Below, in pieces: positions 1 through 7,049 of a stretch of DNA of 9,887 nt. Every line of letters starts with the position of its first letter. Within the stretch, counting starts at the first letter, position 1. The translations under genes were made by a program, and so were the position numbers. This DNA comes from an uncultured Collinsella sp. (GTDB lineage: Bacteria; Actinomycetota; Coriobacteriia; Coriobacteriales; Coriobacteriaceae), in contig CABQHR010000055.1 in NCBI GenBank assembly GCA_902463875.1, positions 1-9,887 of the forward strand, in the 5' to 3' direction. The notes beneath the pieces are model-generated. The model worked only from the letters and a program-made list of their open reading frames with translations, was not told where the DNA came from and searched no databases.

Positions 1-542
1 TGACGCGCGCGCTCGACTGGACCGACCGCGCCACCTGCGTGCTCTTTGGCGATGGCGCGGGTGCTGCGGTCATAGGGGCCGGGGGAGAGAATCCCCTTGC
101 TGTTGAGCTTTCGACGTCGCCTGACGTCGAAACACTGCGCGTCCCCGGATTGGCGGGCTCCTCGCCGTATAAAACGGCGCAGGACCGCGAAAGTGTGCTT
201 TCCATGAACGGCCGTCGCGTCTTCAAGTTTGGCGTCAATGCCATCTGCGACACGGTCAACAAGCTCGTCTGCGACGCGAGCATCGCGGTCGAGGACATCG
301 ACCACTTTGTATTCCATCAGGCTAACGAACGAATCTTGAGCCAGGCGGTCAAGCGCTTAGGTGTGCCGGATGACCGTGTGGCCCGAACGTTGCGTGAAAC
401 CGGCAACATCTCGAGCGCCTGCATTCCGCTTGCTCTCGATCGACTGGCAAATACCGGCGCGCTGCACGCGGGCGACACCATCGCCCTGGTCGGATTTGGC
501 GCCGGCTTGGATGTAGGTGGCTATCTACTTCGCTGGAAGTAG
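1..542 (+). CDS. fabH: beta-ketoacyl-ACP synthase III (FabH), 5' part missing
   Basis: FabH condenses an acyl-CoA primer with malonyl-ACP to begin fatty acid synthesis in the cytoplasm. The reading frame is already open at base 3 and begins with TRALDWTDRATCVLFGDGAG, a typical FabH segment, so the true start lies left of the window; about 179 residues of a usual ~320 are visible. The catalytic histidine is in FHQAN (near base 315) and the catalytic asparagine in ETGNISSA (near 400). The active-site cysteine is in the missing half. MNGRRVFKF is also a family hallmark. Oddities: the usual GNTSAAS is GNISSAC, and the usual C-terminal GFGGGLTWG loop reads GFGAGLDVG. The stop is TAG. acpP follows after 52 nt on the same strand, as in Firmicutes-type fab clusters. 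The family call is firm; primer preference cannot be read from this fragment. Confidence 0.95.
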   Translation, partial: TRALDWTDRATCVLFGDGAGAAVIGAGGENPLAVELSTSPDVETLRVPGLAGSSPYKTAQDRESVLSMNGRRVFKFGVNAICDTVNKLVCDASIAVEDIDHFVFHQANERILSQAVKRLGVPDDRVARTLRETGNISSACIPLALDRLANTGALHAGDTIALVGFGAGLDVGGYLLRWK

Positions 543-563
543 TTGCACATAGGAAATGAAAAC

Positions 564-574
564 GCCCCTGGGGC
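564..574 (+). other. small GC hairpin between fabH and acpP
   Basis: An 11-nt perfect palindrome, GCCCC-T-GGGGC, lies in the fabH-acpP gap, 6 nt before the acpP ribosome binding site. As RNA it could form a 4-bp stem with a 3-nt loop. No T-run follows, so it is not an intrinsic terminator. A role in mRNA processing or stability is only a guess. Confidence 0.35.
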
Positions 575-580
575 ACAAAC

Positions 581-587
581 AAAGGAG
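581..587 (+). promoter_or_regulatory. ribosome binding site of acpP
   Basis: AAAGGAG sits 7 nt before the ATG at 595. It fixes that ATG as the start and rules out the upstream in-frame ATG at 556, which would add 13 residues unlike any acyl carrier protein. Confidence 0.8.
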
Positions 588-594
588 AACTACC

Positions 595-831
595 ATGGCA
601 GATCAGAAGACCTTCGAGCGCGTTTGCGACGTTATCCGCGAGACCGCCGGCCTTGACGATGTCGAGATGAAGCCCGAGTCCACGCTCGAGGAGATTGGCC
701 TCGACAGCCTGGGTACCGTCGAGATCCTCGTTGCCGTTGAGGACGAGTTTGGCATTGAGCTCGATACCGAGGAGAACCCCAAGACGGTCGGCGAGTTCGT
801 CGATACGGTCGAGGCGGCATTGGAGAAGTAG
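595..831 (+). CDS. acpP: acyl carrier protein
   Basis: A 78-residue acidic protein that carries the growing acyl chain on a phosphopantetheine arm through every step of FAS II. The modification site is GLDSLGTVE, with the acceptor serine at residue 38, followed by the conserved acidic recognition helix (EILVAVEDEFGIELDTEE). Length and charge are typical of AcpP. The ATG at 595 is chosen for its AAAGGAG 7 nt upstream and because the protein then starts MADQKTFERV, as expected. The gene ends in TAG, only 2 nt before the fabK ATG, so translation of fabK is probably coupled to it. Its position between fabH and fabK makes it the housekeeping fatty acid ACP rather than a polyketide or D-alanine carrier protein. 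Confidence 0.97.
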   Translation: MADQKTFERVCDVIRETAGLDDVEMKPESTLEEIGLDSLGTVEILVAVEDEFGIELDTEENPKTVGEFVDTVEAALEK

Positions 832-833
832 TG

Positions 834-1778
834 ATGCTCAAGTCTCCTCTCTGCGATCTGCTCGGCATCGAAAAGCCTGTGTTCCAGGGCGGCATGGCCT
901 GGATTGCTGACGCCTCGCTGGCATCGGCCGTGTCCGAGGCAGGCGGCTTAGGCATTATCGCGGCCATGAATGCCGATGCCAACTGGCTGCGCGATCAGAT
1001 TCACGAGCTGCGCGCCAAGACGGATAAGCCCTTTGGCGTCAACGTTATGCTCATGAGCCCGTTTGTCGACGAGGTCGCACAAGTGGTGATTGATGAGCGG
1101 GTGCCCGTTGTGGTGACCGGCGCCGGCAATCCCACCAAGTACATGAAGGCGTGGAACGAAGCGGGCATCAAAGTCATCCCGGTCGTTGCCTCGGTGGCGC
1201 TGGCGCGTCTCGTGGCACGCCGCGGAGCCACTGCCGTGGTTGCCGAGGGCACCGAATCAGGCGGCCATATTGGCGAGACCTCGACGATGGCGCTTGTCCC
1301 GCAGGTTGTCGATGCGGTCGATATTCCCGTGGTCGCGGCTGGCGGTATCGCCGATGGCCGCGGTGTGGCAGCCGCCTTTATGCTCGGCGCTGCCGGCGTC
1401 CAGGTGGGAACGCGCTTTCTGGTCGCAAACGAGTGCACCGTATCCGAACAGTACAAAGAGCTGGTGCTCAAGGCAGGCGACACGTCGACGCGCGCGACCG
1501 GTCGCTCGACGGGACATCCGGTTCGCGCCCTCAAGAGCCCCTTCACCAACGCGTATGCCAAGAACGAGGCGGCGGGCGCAAGTGCCGAGGAGCTCGGGGC
1601 CATGGGCACGGGTGCGCTTCGCAAGGCGGCAAAGGACGGTAATTACGAAGAGGGTTCGTATTTGTGCGGACAGATTGCCGGCATGGTCAACGAGCGCCAG
1701 AGCGCTCGCGAAATCGTCGACGATCTGGTCGGCGGCGCCGAGCATGTCCTGAAGGGTGCGTCCGCATGGGTAGCGTAG
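834..1778 (+). CDS. fabK: enoyl-ACP reductase II (FMN-dependent, FabK)
   Basis: FabK performs the last step of each elongation cycle, reducing trans-2-enoyl-ACP with NAD(P)H through a bound flavin. The 314-residue protein is a TIM-barrel flavoprotein of the nitronate monooxygenase/FabK superfamily. Visible signs are the N-terminal PVFQGGMAWIA (16-26), ESGGHIGE (141-148) whose His145 matches the catalytic histidine of pneumococcal FabK, the phosphate-binding AAGGIADGRG (168-177) and VGTRF (191-195). Nitronate monooxygenases share this fold, but the position between acpP and fabD supports the enoyl reductase role. I chose the ATG at 834, preceded by GGAG 8 nt upstream; a GTG at 831, overlapping the acpP stop, would add one residue. 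The 3' end overlaps fabD by 13 nt. FabK enzymes are known to be insensitive to triclosan, unlike FabI. Confidence 0.95.
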   Translation: MLKSPLCDLLGIEKPVFQGGMAWIADASLASAVSEAGGLGIIAAMNADANWLRDQIHELRAKTDKPFGVNVMLMSPFVDEVAQVVIDERVPVVVTGAGNPTKYMKAWNEAGIKVIPVVASVALARLVARRGATAVVAEGTESGGHIGETSTMALVPQVVDAVDIPVVAAGGIADGRGVAAAFMLGAAGVQVGTRFLVANECTVSEQYKELVLKAGDTSTRATGRSTGHPVRALKSPFTNAYAKNEAAGASAEELGAMGTGALRKAAKDGNYEEGSYLCGQIAGMVNERQSAREIVDDLVGGAEHVLKGASAWVA

Positions 1779-2692
1779 CGTTTCTGTTTGCCGGTCAGGG
1801 TGCCCAGCATCCCGCGATGGGCGTCGACCTCATCGAAGCATCTCCGGCGGCTGCCGAGGTGTTCGCCATTGCCGACGGGGTGCGCCCGGGGACGAGCAAG
1901 CAGTGCCGGAGCGCCTCCAAGGAGGAGCTCTCGCAGACCGAGAACACGCAGCCTTGCGTGTTCGTGCACGACTTAGCGGTCGCCGTCGCCCTGCGCGAGC
2001 GCGGCGTGGTGCCTGCCGCCTGTGCGGGATTCTCGCTGGGCGAGGTCGCCGCGCTCACCTTTGCGGGGGCGTTCGATACGCGAGCGGGCTTTGAACTCGT
2101 GTGCGAGCGCGCGGCGCTGATGGCCGCGGCTGCCGAGCGCCATCCGGGCGGCATGCGCGCCGTCATCAAGCTCGATGCGGCGCAAGTCGAGAACCTGGCA
2201 AAACAGGCCGGCGAGGACTGCTGGCCGGTCAACTACAACAGCCCCCAGCAGACGGTTGTCGCCGGAGCGCCCGATGCGTTGCAGACCCTCGACGTCCTGG
2301 TAAAAGAGGCTGGCGGTCGCGCCATGAAGGTCGCGGTGTCGGGTGCATTCCATAGCCCCTATATGGCCGAGGCGACCTGTGGCCTTGCTGCATATATCGA
2401 GGCCGGTCACGCGCCGTCCCCGCTGCTCATTCCTGTTATGGCAAACATGACGGCGGCGCCCTATCCGGCGGACCCGCGAGCGGCATCGGATGTCTTGGCC
2501 AATCAGGTGAGTCATGCCGTTCGTTGGGTCGACACGCTGCATACTCTGCAGAATCAGGGCATCGACACGTTTATTGAGGTCGGCCCTGGCAAAACGCTGT
2601 CGGGCCTGGTCAAGCGTACGCTGAGCGACGTTCGCGTGTATTCGTGCGAAACGGCCGAGCAGGTCGCAGCTATTGCCGACGAGCTCGCATAG
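1766..2692 (+). CDS. fabD: malonyl-CoA:ACP transacylase
   Basis: FabD transfers malonyl from CoA to ACP, supplying the extender unit for FabH and FabF. The 308-residue protein shows the family landmarks in order: FLFAGQGAQ (6-14), the nucleophile motif GFSLGE with Ser90, Arg115 in CERAALM, SGAFHSPYM with catalytic His196, and the C-terminal EVGPGKTLSGLVKR. The residue before the nucleophilic serine is phenylalanine where E. coli has histidine (GHSLGE). The ATG at 1766 is chosen because it is preceded by GAAGGG 9 nt upstream and gives the normal N-terminus; the frame stays open upstream into fabK but that part resembles nothing. Overlap of 13 nt with fabK suggests translational coupling. The stop is TAG, and fabG follows after 30 nt. 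Confidence 0.96.
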   Translation: MGSVAFLFAGQGAQHPAMGVDLIEASPAAAEVFAIADGVRPGTSKQCRSASKEELSQTENTQPCVFVHDLAVAVALRERGVVPAACAGFSLGEVAALTFAGAFDTRAGFELVCERAALMAAAAERHPGGMRAVIKLDAAQVENLAKQAGEDCWPVNYNSPQQTVVAGAPDALQTLDVLVKEAGGRAMKVAVSGAFHSPYMAEATCGLAAYIEAGHAPSPLLIPVMANMTAAPYPADPRAASDVLANQVSHAVRWVDTLHTLQNQGIDTFIEVGPGKTLSGLVKRTLSDVRVYSCETAEQVAAIADELA

Positions 2693-2722
2693 TCCACAGG
2701 GCTGTAACCCGAAAGGAATGAC

Positions 2723-3496
2723 ATGGGCAACTTGAACAACGGCGCGCTCGAGCGCAACGACTCACGTCGCGTGGCACTGGTCACGGGCGGCTCGCGGGGT
2801 ATCGGCCGCGCCTGCGCTGTCGGTCTGGCGGAGGACGGCTTTGATATCGCCGTCGTCTATGCCGGCAGCGTCGATGCGGCGCGCAAGACGTGCGAAGCCT
2901 GTGAAGCGGTTGGCGCCACGGCATGCGCATATCAATGCGACGTGGCCGATCCCGCTGCCGTCAACGCGTGCGTGGAAGCGGTCCTCAACGACTTTGGTTC
3001 CATTTGGGCGCTCGTCAACAACGCCGGCATCACCCGCGATGGCCTGCTCATGCGCATGGGCGATGACGCATTCGATCGCGTGCTCGATGTCAATCTCAAG
3101 GGAACATTCAATATGACGCGCGCGCTCACCAAGACCTTTATGCGCCAGCGCGGCGGTTGCGTCGTCAACATGAGCTCGGTCGTGGGCCTGATGGGCAATG
3201 CCGGGCAAGCCAACTACGCTGCTTCCAAGGCAGGCGTGATAGGGCTTACCAAGGCGGTGGCGCGCGAGCTTGCGCCTCGTGGCGTACGAGCGAACGCGGT
3301 CGCCCCCGGGTTTGTCGAGACAGATATGACGGCAAAGCTCTCGGAGAAGGTGCGTACGGCAACCGAGGAACAGATTCCCCTTAAGCGCATGGCACGTCCC
3401 GAGGAAGTGGCCGGCGTGGTGCGCTTTTTAGCGAGCGATGCGGCTGCTTACATTACGGGCGAGGTCGTGCGCGTCGACGGCGGAATGGCGATGTAG
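2723..3496 (+). CDS. fabG: 3-oxoacyl-ACP reductase (FabG)
   Basis: FabG reduces 3-ketoacyl-ACP to 3-hydroxyacyl-ACP with NADPH. It is a classical short-chain dehydrogenase of 257 residues. The dinucleotide site TGGSRGIG is at 21-28, NNAG at 99-102, and the catalytic tetrad is Asn124, Ser152, Tyr165 and Lys169 (YAASK). The C-terminal half has the usual PGFVETDMT and ends in DGGMAM. The first 16 residues (MGNLNNGALERNDSRR) extend beyond most FabG proteins, which begin almost directly with the first beta strand. The ATG at 2723 is supported by AAAGGA 5 nt upstream, and no better start with a ribosome site lies downstream, so I keep the extension. The gene has its own ribosome site and 30- and 39-nt gaps on either side, unlike its tightly packed neighbours. 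Confidence 0.96.
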   Translation: MGNLNNGALERNDSRRVALVTGGSRGIGRACAVGLAEDGFDIAVVYAGSVDAARKTCEACEAVGATACAYQCDVADPAAVNACVEAVLNDFGSIWALVNNAGITRDGLLMRMGDDAFDRVLDVNLKGTFNMTRALTKTFMRQRGGCVVNMSSVVGLMGNAGQANYAASKAGVIGLTKAVARELAPRGVRANAVAPGFVETDMTAKLSEKVRTATEEQIPLKRMARPEEVAGVVRFLASDAAAYITGEVVRVDGGMAM

Positions 3497-3502
3497 AAAC
3501 CA

Positions 3503-3519
3503 GGGCCGAAGAACGGCTT
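3503..3519 (+). other. small hairpin between fabG and fabF
   Basis: GCCG (3505-3508) and CGGC (3514-3517) are complementary around the 5-nt loop AAGAA, and two G-T wobble pairs could extend the stem outward. No T-run follows. It fills most of the gap just before the fabF ribosome site. Function unknown; chance cannot be excluded in GC-rich DNA. Confidence 0.3.
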
Positions 3520-3523
3520 GGAT

Positions 3524-3530
3524 GAGGAGA
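3524..3530 (+). promoter_or_regulatory. ribosome binding site of fabF
   Basis: GAGGAGA precedes two adjacent in-frame ATGs at 3533 and 3536. Its spacing (5 nt to 3536, 2 nt to 3533) favours 3536. A TTG at 3518 lies upstream of the site and is rejected as the start. Confidence 0.65.
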
Positions 3531-3535
3531 CCATG

Positions 3536-4783
3536 ATGGAACAGAGAGTTGCAATCACCGGCATCGGTGCCGTATCGCCGCTCGGCAACACCGCGCTTGC
3601 CACCTGGGCGGCCATGTGCGCCGGGACCTGTGGCATCGGCCCGATCACGCACTTCGATACCGATGCGTTTACCGTCAAGGTGGCGGCCGAAGTCAAGGGC
3701 TTTGACGGCAACGAGTACTTTGGCAAGCGTGACGCCAAGCATCTGGACCCCTGCGTTCAGTTTGCGATGGCGGCTTCGGACGAGGCAATGCACGATGCGG
3801 GCTTTGATGTCGAAGGCGCCATCGATCGTGAGCGCCTGGGCGTCTACGTGGGCTCGGGCGTGGGCGGCATGACGACGCTCGTCGACAACGTCCACACGAT
3901 CGCCGACCGTGGGCCCCGCCGCGCATCGCCTTACATGATCGCGATGATGATCCCCAACATGGCATCGGGCAATATCGCAATCCGTCACAAGGCAAAGGGA
4001 CCGACCCTGCCCGTCGTGACTGCGTGCGCGACCTCGGCCCATGCGGTGGGCGAGGCGTTCCGTGCTATCAAGCACGGCTATGCCGACGCGATCCTCGCGG
4101 GCGGTGCCGAGGCGGCCATTATCCCCGATGCCGTTGCAGGCTTTACGTCCTGCCGCGCATTGACCACCAACCCCGATCCCGCGACGGCCTGCCGCCCGTT
4201 CGACGCAGACCGCGATGGCTTTGTGATGGGTGAGGGCGCCTGCGTGCTGGTACTCGAGAACATGGAGCATGCGCAGGCGCGCGGTGCGCACATTTATGCC
4301 GAGGTCGTGGGCTACGGCAACACCGATGATGCCTATCACATTACGAGCCCCGACCCCGATGCCGCCGGCATTGCCCGTGCGATATCGCTGGCGGTAGCCG
4401 AGGGCGACGTCAAGCCTTCCGAGGGTCTCTACATCAACGCCCACGGCACCTCGACCAAGCTCAACGATTCGTCCGAGACGACAGGCATTAAGCGGGCGCT
4501 CGGCGAGGACGCGGCACGCGCCGCGCACGTCTCGTCGACCAAGTCGATGACCGGGCACATGATCGGTGCCACGGGTGCCATCGAGGTCATGGCCTGTGCC
4601 ATGGCGCTCGAGCAGGGCGTGGTGCCCCCGACCATTAACTACCACACGCCCGATCCCGCCTGCGATCTTGATTACACGCCTAATCGAGCGGTTCGCGCCG
4701 ACCTTACCTGGGCGCTTTCGACCAACCTGGGCTTTGGCGGGCACAACGCCGCCATCGCGCTGCGTAGATATACGAGGAGCTAG
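3536..4783 (+). CDS. fabF: beta-ketoacyl-ACP synthase II (FabF)
   Basis: FabF elongates acyl-ACP by condensing it with malonyl-ACP. The 415-residue thiolase-fold enzyme starts MEQRVAITGIGAVSPLG, the standard KAS II N-terminus. The catalytic triad is complete: Cys164 in TACATS, His303 in NAHGTSTKLND and His341 in KSMTGHMIGATG, with Lys336 of the same motif. The C-terminal GFGGHN (399-404) is also present. It is the only FabF/FabB-type elongating synthase in the window. Among the two adjacent ATGs, 3536 has the better distance from GAGGAGA. The stop TAG is 3 nt before the accB start, and the accB ribosome site lies within the end of this gene, so the two are very likely coupled. Confidence 0.97.
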   Translation: MEQRVAITGIGAVSPLGNTALATWAAMCAGTCGIGPITHFDTDAFTVKVAAEVKGFDGNEYFGKRDAKHLDPCVQFAMAASDEAMHDAGFDVEGAIDRERLGVYVGSGVGGMTTLVDNVHTIADRGPRRASPYMIAMMIPNMASGNIAIRHKAKGPTLPVVTACATSAHAVGEAFRAIKHGYADAILAGGAEAAIIPDAVAGFTSCRALTTNPDPATACRPFDADRDGFVMGEGACVLVLENMEHAQARGAHIYAEVVGYGNTDDAYHITSPDPDAAGIARAISLAVAEGDVKPSEGLYINAHGTSTKLNDSSETTGIKRALGEDAARAAHVSSTKSMTGHMIGATGAIEVMACAMALEQGVVPPTINYHTPDPACDLDYTPNRAVRADLTWALSTNLGFGGHNAAIALRRYTRS

Positions 4784-4786
4784 AGC

Positions 4787-5263
4787 ATGGATTCCAAAAG
4801 ACTTGCCGAGATAGCCGATGTGATGGAGGACCGCGGCCTTACGCGCGTACGTGTTGAGGAGCCCGATGGCACCGCGGTCGAACTCGAGCGCGCGAGTGCC
4901 GCGCAGCCGGTTGCCGTGCCTATGCCTATGCCGGGTGCCGTGACTGCCCCGGCAGTGGCTCCTGTCCCTATGCCTGCCGCCGCACCGGAACCCGCCGCGC
5001 AGACACCTGCCGCCGCACCGGAGATCAAGGGCACCGAGGTGACCGCTCCCATGGTCGGCGTTTTCTATGCTGCCCCGGCGCCGGGCGACGAGCCGTTTGT
5101 GCGCGTGGGCTCCAAGGTCAAGGCCGGCGAGACCCTCTGCATCATCGAGGCCATGAAGGTTCTCAACGAGGTGACGGCCGAGGCAGACGGTGAGGTGCTC
5201 GAGATCTGCGTGGCCGACGGCGACCTCGTGGAGTTTGGCAGCTGCCTCATGAGGATCGGATAG
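4787..5263 (+). CDS. accB: biotin carboxyl carrier protein of acetyl-CoA carboxylase
   Basis: AccB carries the biotin that shuttles CO2 from biotin carboxylase to the carboxyltransferase. The 158-residue protein has an N-terminal helical segment (1-35), a flexible Ala/Pro-rich linker (about 39-79) and a C-terminal biotinyl domain (about 84-158). The biotin acceptor is Lys124 in EAMKVLNEV; most family members have EAMKMMNE or EAMKLMNE. The segment APMVGVFYAAPAPGDEPFV (87-105) holds the thumb region characteristic of AccB, which distinguishes it from other biotinyl domains. The ATG at 4787 is preceded by GAGGAG 7 nt upstream, inside the end of fabF. fabZ starts 9 nt after the TAG. Biotinylation would need a BirA ligase encoded elsewhere. 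Confidence 0.96.
   Translation: MDSKRLAEIADVMEDRGLTRVRVEEPDGTAVELERASAAQPVAVPMPMPGAVTAPAVAPVPMPAAAPEPAAQTPAAAPEIKGTEVTAPMVGVFYAAPAPGDEPFVRVGSKVKAGETLCIIEAMKVLNEVTAEADGEVLEICVADGDLVEFGSCLMRIG
4973..5022 (+). repeat. 17-bp direct repeat in the accB linker
   Basis: The 17-mer CCTGCCGCCGCACCGGA occurs at 4973-4989 and again at 5006-5022, 33 nt (11 codons) apart and in frame, encoding PAAAPE twice. It shows that the Ala/Pro linker partly grew by in-frame duplication. A CCTATGCC element also recurs just upstream of it. Confidence 0.85.
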
Positions 5264-5266
5264 GTG
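5262..5266 (+). promoter_or_regulatory. ribosome binding site of fabZ
   Basis: AGGTG, overlapping the accB TAG, matches the 3' half of a consensus AGGAGGTG and lies 6 nt before the ATG at 5273. This favours 5273 over the GTG at 5264, which is itself part of the site. Confidence 0.5.
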
Positions 5267-5272
5267 ATATCC

Positions 5273-5695
5273 ATGAACAAAGAAGAGCTCAAGAAGCTGT
5301 TACCGCATCGCGAGCCGATGCTTTTGCTCGACGAAGCCGAGCTGGTGGGCGACGAGGCCCACGGCAAGATCACGATTACAGGCGACGAGTACTTTTTGCA
5401 GGGACATTTTCCGGGAAACCCGGTCGTCCCCGGCGTGATTCAGTGCGAGATGCTCGCCCAGAACTGCTGCGTGCTGCTGATGGGCGATGAGGAGGCGCGC
5501 GGCGCGACGCCGTTCTACACGAGTCTGGACAAGGTGCGCTTTAAGCGTCCGGTGCGCCCGGGCGACACGGTGGATCTGGTGTGCTCCATCACGCGTGCGC
5601 GCGGGCCGTTCCGCTTTGCGACGGGTACTGCGAGCGTCAACGGTGAGGTTTGCTGCCGCGCCGATATGTCTTTTGCACTCATGCACGAAAGTTAA
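5273..5695 (+). CDS. fabZ: 3-hydroxyacyl-ACP dehydratase (FabZ)
   Basis: FabZ dehydrates 3-hydroxyacyl-ACP to trans-2-enoyl-ACP, the substrate of FabK. The 140-residue hot-dog-fold protein begins MNKEELKKLLPHREPMLLLD, as FabZ does. The active site is GHFPGNPVVPGVIQCEMLAQ (44-63), with catalytic His45 and Glu59 14 residues apart as in the family. The ATG at 5273 follows AGGTG; a GTG at 5264 would add three residues. It is set between accB and accC, as in streptococcal clusters. Some Firmicutes have a related enzyme, FabN, that also isomerises the double bond for unsaturated fatty acids; the sequence alone does not separate the two, though FabZ is the default call. The gene ends in TAA, the only TAA among the fab/acc genes here. 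Confidence 0.93.
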   Translation: MNKEELKKLLPHREPMLLLDEAELVGDEAHGKITITGDEYFLQGHFPGNPVVPGVIQCEMLAQNCCVLLMGDEEARGATPFYTSLDKVRFKRPVRPGDTVDLVCSITRARGPFRFATGTASVNGEVCCRADMSFALMHES

Positions 5696-5705
5696 GGAAG
5701 GCTCC

Positions 5706-7049
5706 ATGTTCGACAAAGTGCTCATCGCCAACCGCGGCGAAGTCGCGGTCCGTGTTATCCGCGCGTGCCGCGATATGGGCATCAAGACCGTCGCCGTTTA
5801 TTCCACGGCCGATGCGGACGCGCTGCACGTGCAGCTTGCCGACGAGGCGTATTGCATCGGCGGCCCGCGCCTTGCCGAGAGCTACCTGAACGACGATGCC
5901 GTGCTCACCTGTGCCGTAAAGTCGGGAGCTAAGGCAATTCATCCCGGCTATGGCTTCTTTTCCGAGAAGGCGAGCTTCGTGCGCGACTGCGACAAGTTCG
6001 GTCTGGCGTTTGTCGGTCCTTCGGCCGAGGTGATCGACAGCATGGGCGACAAGGACGCCGCACGCCGAACGGCCGCTGCTGCGGGCGTGCCCATCGTGCC
6101 GGGCTGCGATTTGCTCAAAAGCTCCGAGGAAGCAACGGCCGAGGCCGAGCGCATCGGCTGCCCCGTGCTTATTAAGGCGCGCGCGGGCGGCGGCGGTCGC
6201 GGTATTCGCAAGGTCGAGCGCGTGGAAGATGCGGCAAAGGCGTTCATCGAGGCGCGTGCCGAGGGTGAGGCCGTTTTTGGCGACGGCGAGTGCTACATGG
6301 AGAAGTTCGTTGCGCCGGCGCATCACGTTGAGGTACAGATTATGGCCGATAAGCAGGGCCATGTGTTTTCGCTCGGCGAGCGCGAGTGCTCGGTGCAGCG
6401 CCGCAACCAAAAGCTGATCGAGGAGAGCCCCGCGCCGTGCCTCGACGGACGCGATGATATTCGCGCGCGCATGCACAAGGCCGCGCGCGACCTGGCTCGT
6501 GCCGTTGGCTATGAGGGCGCTGGCACCATCGAGTTTTTGTACTCAGATGACGGCAATTTCTACTTTATGGAAATGAACACGCGCTTGCAGGTGGAGCATC
6601 CGGTTACGGAGTTTGTGACCGATACCGACCTGGTTAAGTGGCAGCTGCGCGTGGCTGCCGGCCAGCCTCTGCCCTTTGAGCAGGAGGACATGCCGGTCCG
6701 CAACCACGCCATGGAGTGCCGCATCAATGCCGAAACGCCGGACTTTCTACCGTCATGTGGAACGGTCACCGCGTTGCGTGTGCCGGGTGGTCCGCGCGTG
6801 CGCTGGGATTCCGCCATGTTTACCGGAGCGAAAGTTCCGCCGTACTACGACTCCATGCTCGGCAAGCTCATCGTGTGCGCGCCCACGCGTGACGGTGCCA
6901 TTCGCAAGATGCGCTCGGCCCTGGGCGAGCTCGTGATTGAGGGCGTGAGCGAAAATAGCGAGCTTCAGCTCGACGTGCTGGCAAACGACGAGTTTTTGTC
7001 GGGCATGTATCACACCGATCTGATGGGGCATCTCTATGCTGATGAATAG
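5706..7049 (+). CDS. accC: biotin carboxylase subunit of acetyl-CoA carboxylase
   Basis: AccC uses ATP and bicarbonate to carboxylate the biotin on AccB. The 447 residues match the normal AccC length, with no extra carrier domain as in actinobacterial AccA3-type fusions. The N-terminal domain starts FDKVLIANRGEVAVRVIRA (2-20) and has HPGYGFFSE (79-87). The ATP-grasp domain has the glycine-rich loop KARAGGGGRGIRKV (157-170) and SVQRRNQK (229-236). The catalytic segment MEMNTRLQVEHPVTE (288-302) contains Glu289, Asn291 and Arg293. The C-terminal domain contains RNHAMECRINAE and PPYYDSMLGKLIV. Start at ATG 5706 is set by AAGGAAG 5 nt upstream, which overlaps the fabZ stop; the frame is open further left but that part is non-homologous. 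The 3' end overlaps accDA by 14 nt. Confidence 0.97.
   Translation: MFDKVLIANRGEVAVRVIRACRDMGIKTVAVYSTADADALHVQLADEAYCIGGPRLAESYLNDDAVLTCAVKSGAKAIHPGYGFFSEKASFVRDCDKFGLAFVGPSAEVIDSMGDKDAARRTAAAAGVPIVPGCDLLKSSEEATAEAERIGCPVLIKARAGGGGRGIRKVERVEDAAKAFIEARAEGEAVFGDGECYMEKFVAPAHHVEVQIMADKQGHVFSLGERECSVQRRNQKLIEESPAPCLDGRDDIRARMHKAARDLARAVGYEGAGTIEFLYSDDGNFYFMEMNTRLQVEHPVTEFVTDTDLVKWQLRVAAGQPLPFEQEDMPVRNHAMECRINAETPDFLPSCGTVTALRVPGGPRVRWDSAMFTGAKVPPYYDSMLGKLIVCAPTRDGAIRKMRSALGELVIEGVSENSELQLDVLANDEFLSGMYHTDLMGHLYADE

Noticed and set aside
556..594. Possible 13-residue N-terminal extension of acpP from the ATG at 556
   Set aside because: The AAAGGAG site lies downstream of that ATG and the added residues are unlike any ACP.
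3428..4744. Open frame of 438 codons on the minus strand, opposite fabF
   Set aside because: The plus strand encodes a complete FabF with all catalytic residues. The antisense translation is Arg/His/Gly-rich with no recognisable domain, as expected from G/C-biased codons read backwards.
5487..5705. Long upstream extension of the accC frame
   Set aside because: It overlaps fabZ in another frame, is Arg-rich and non-homologous; the AccC homology begins at the ATG at 5706 behind a good ribosome site.
6390..6416. AccC SVQRRNQK with Asn where E. coli has His236
   Set aside because: This position varies (His, Met, Asn) among biotin carboxylases as I remember them, so it is not evidence of altered function.
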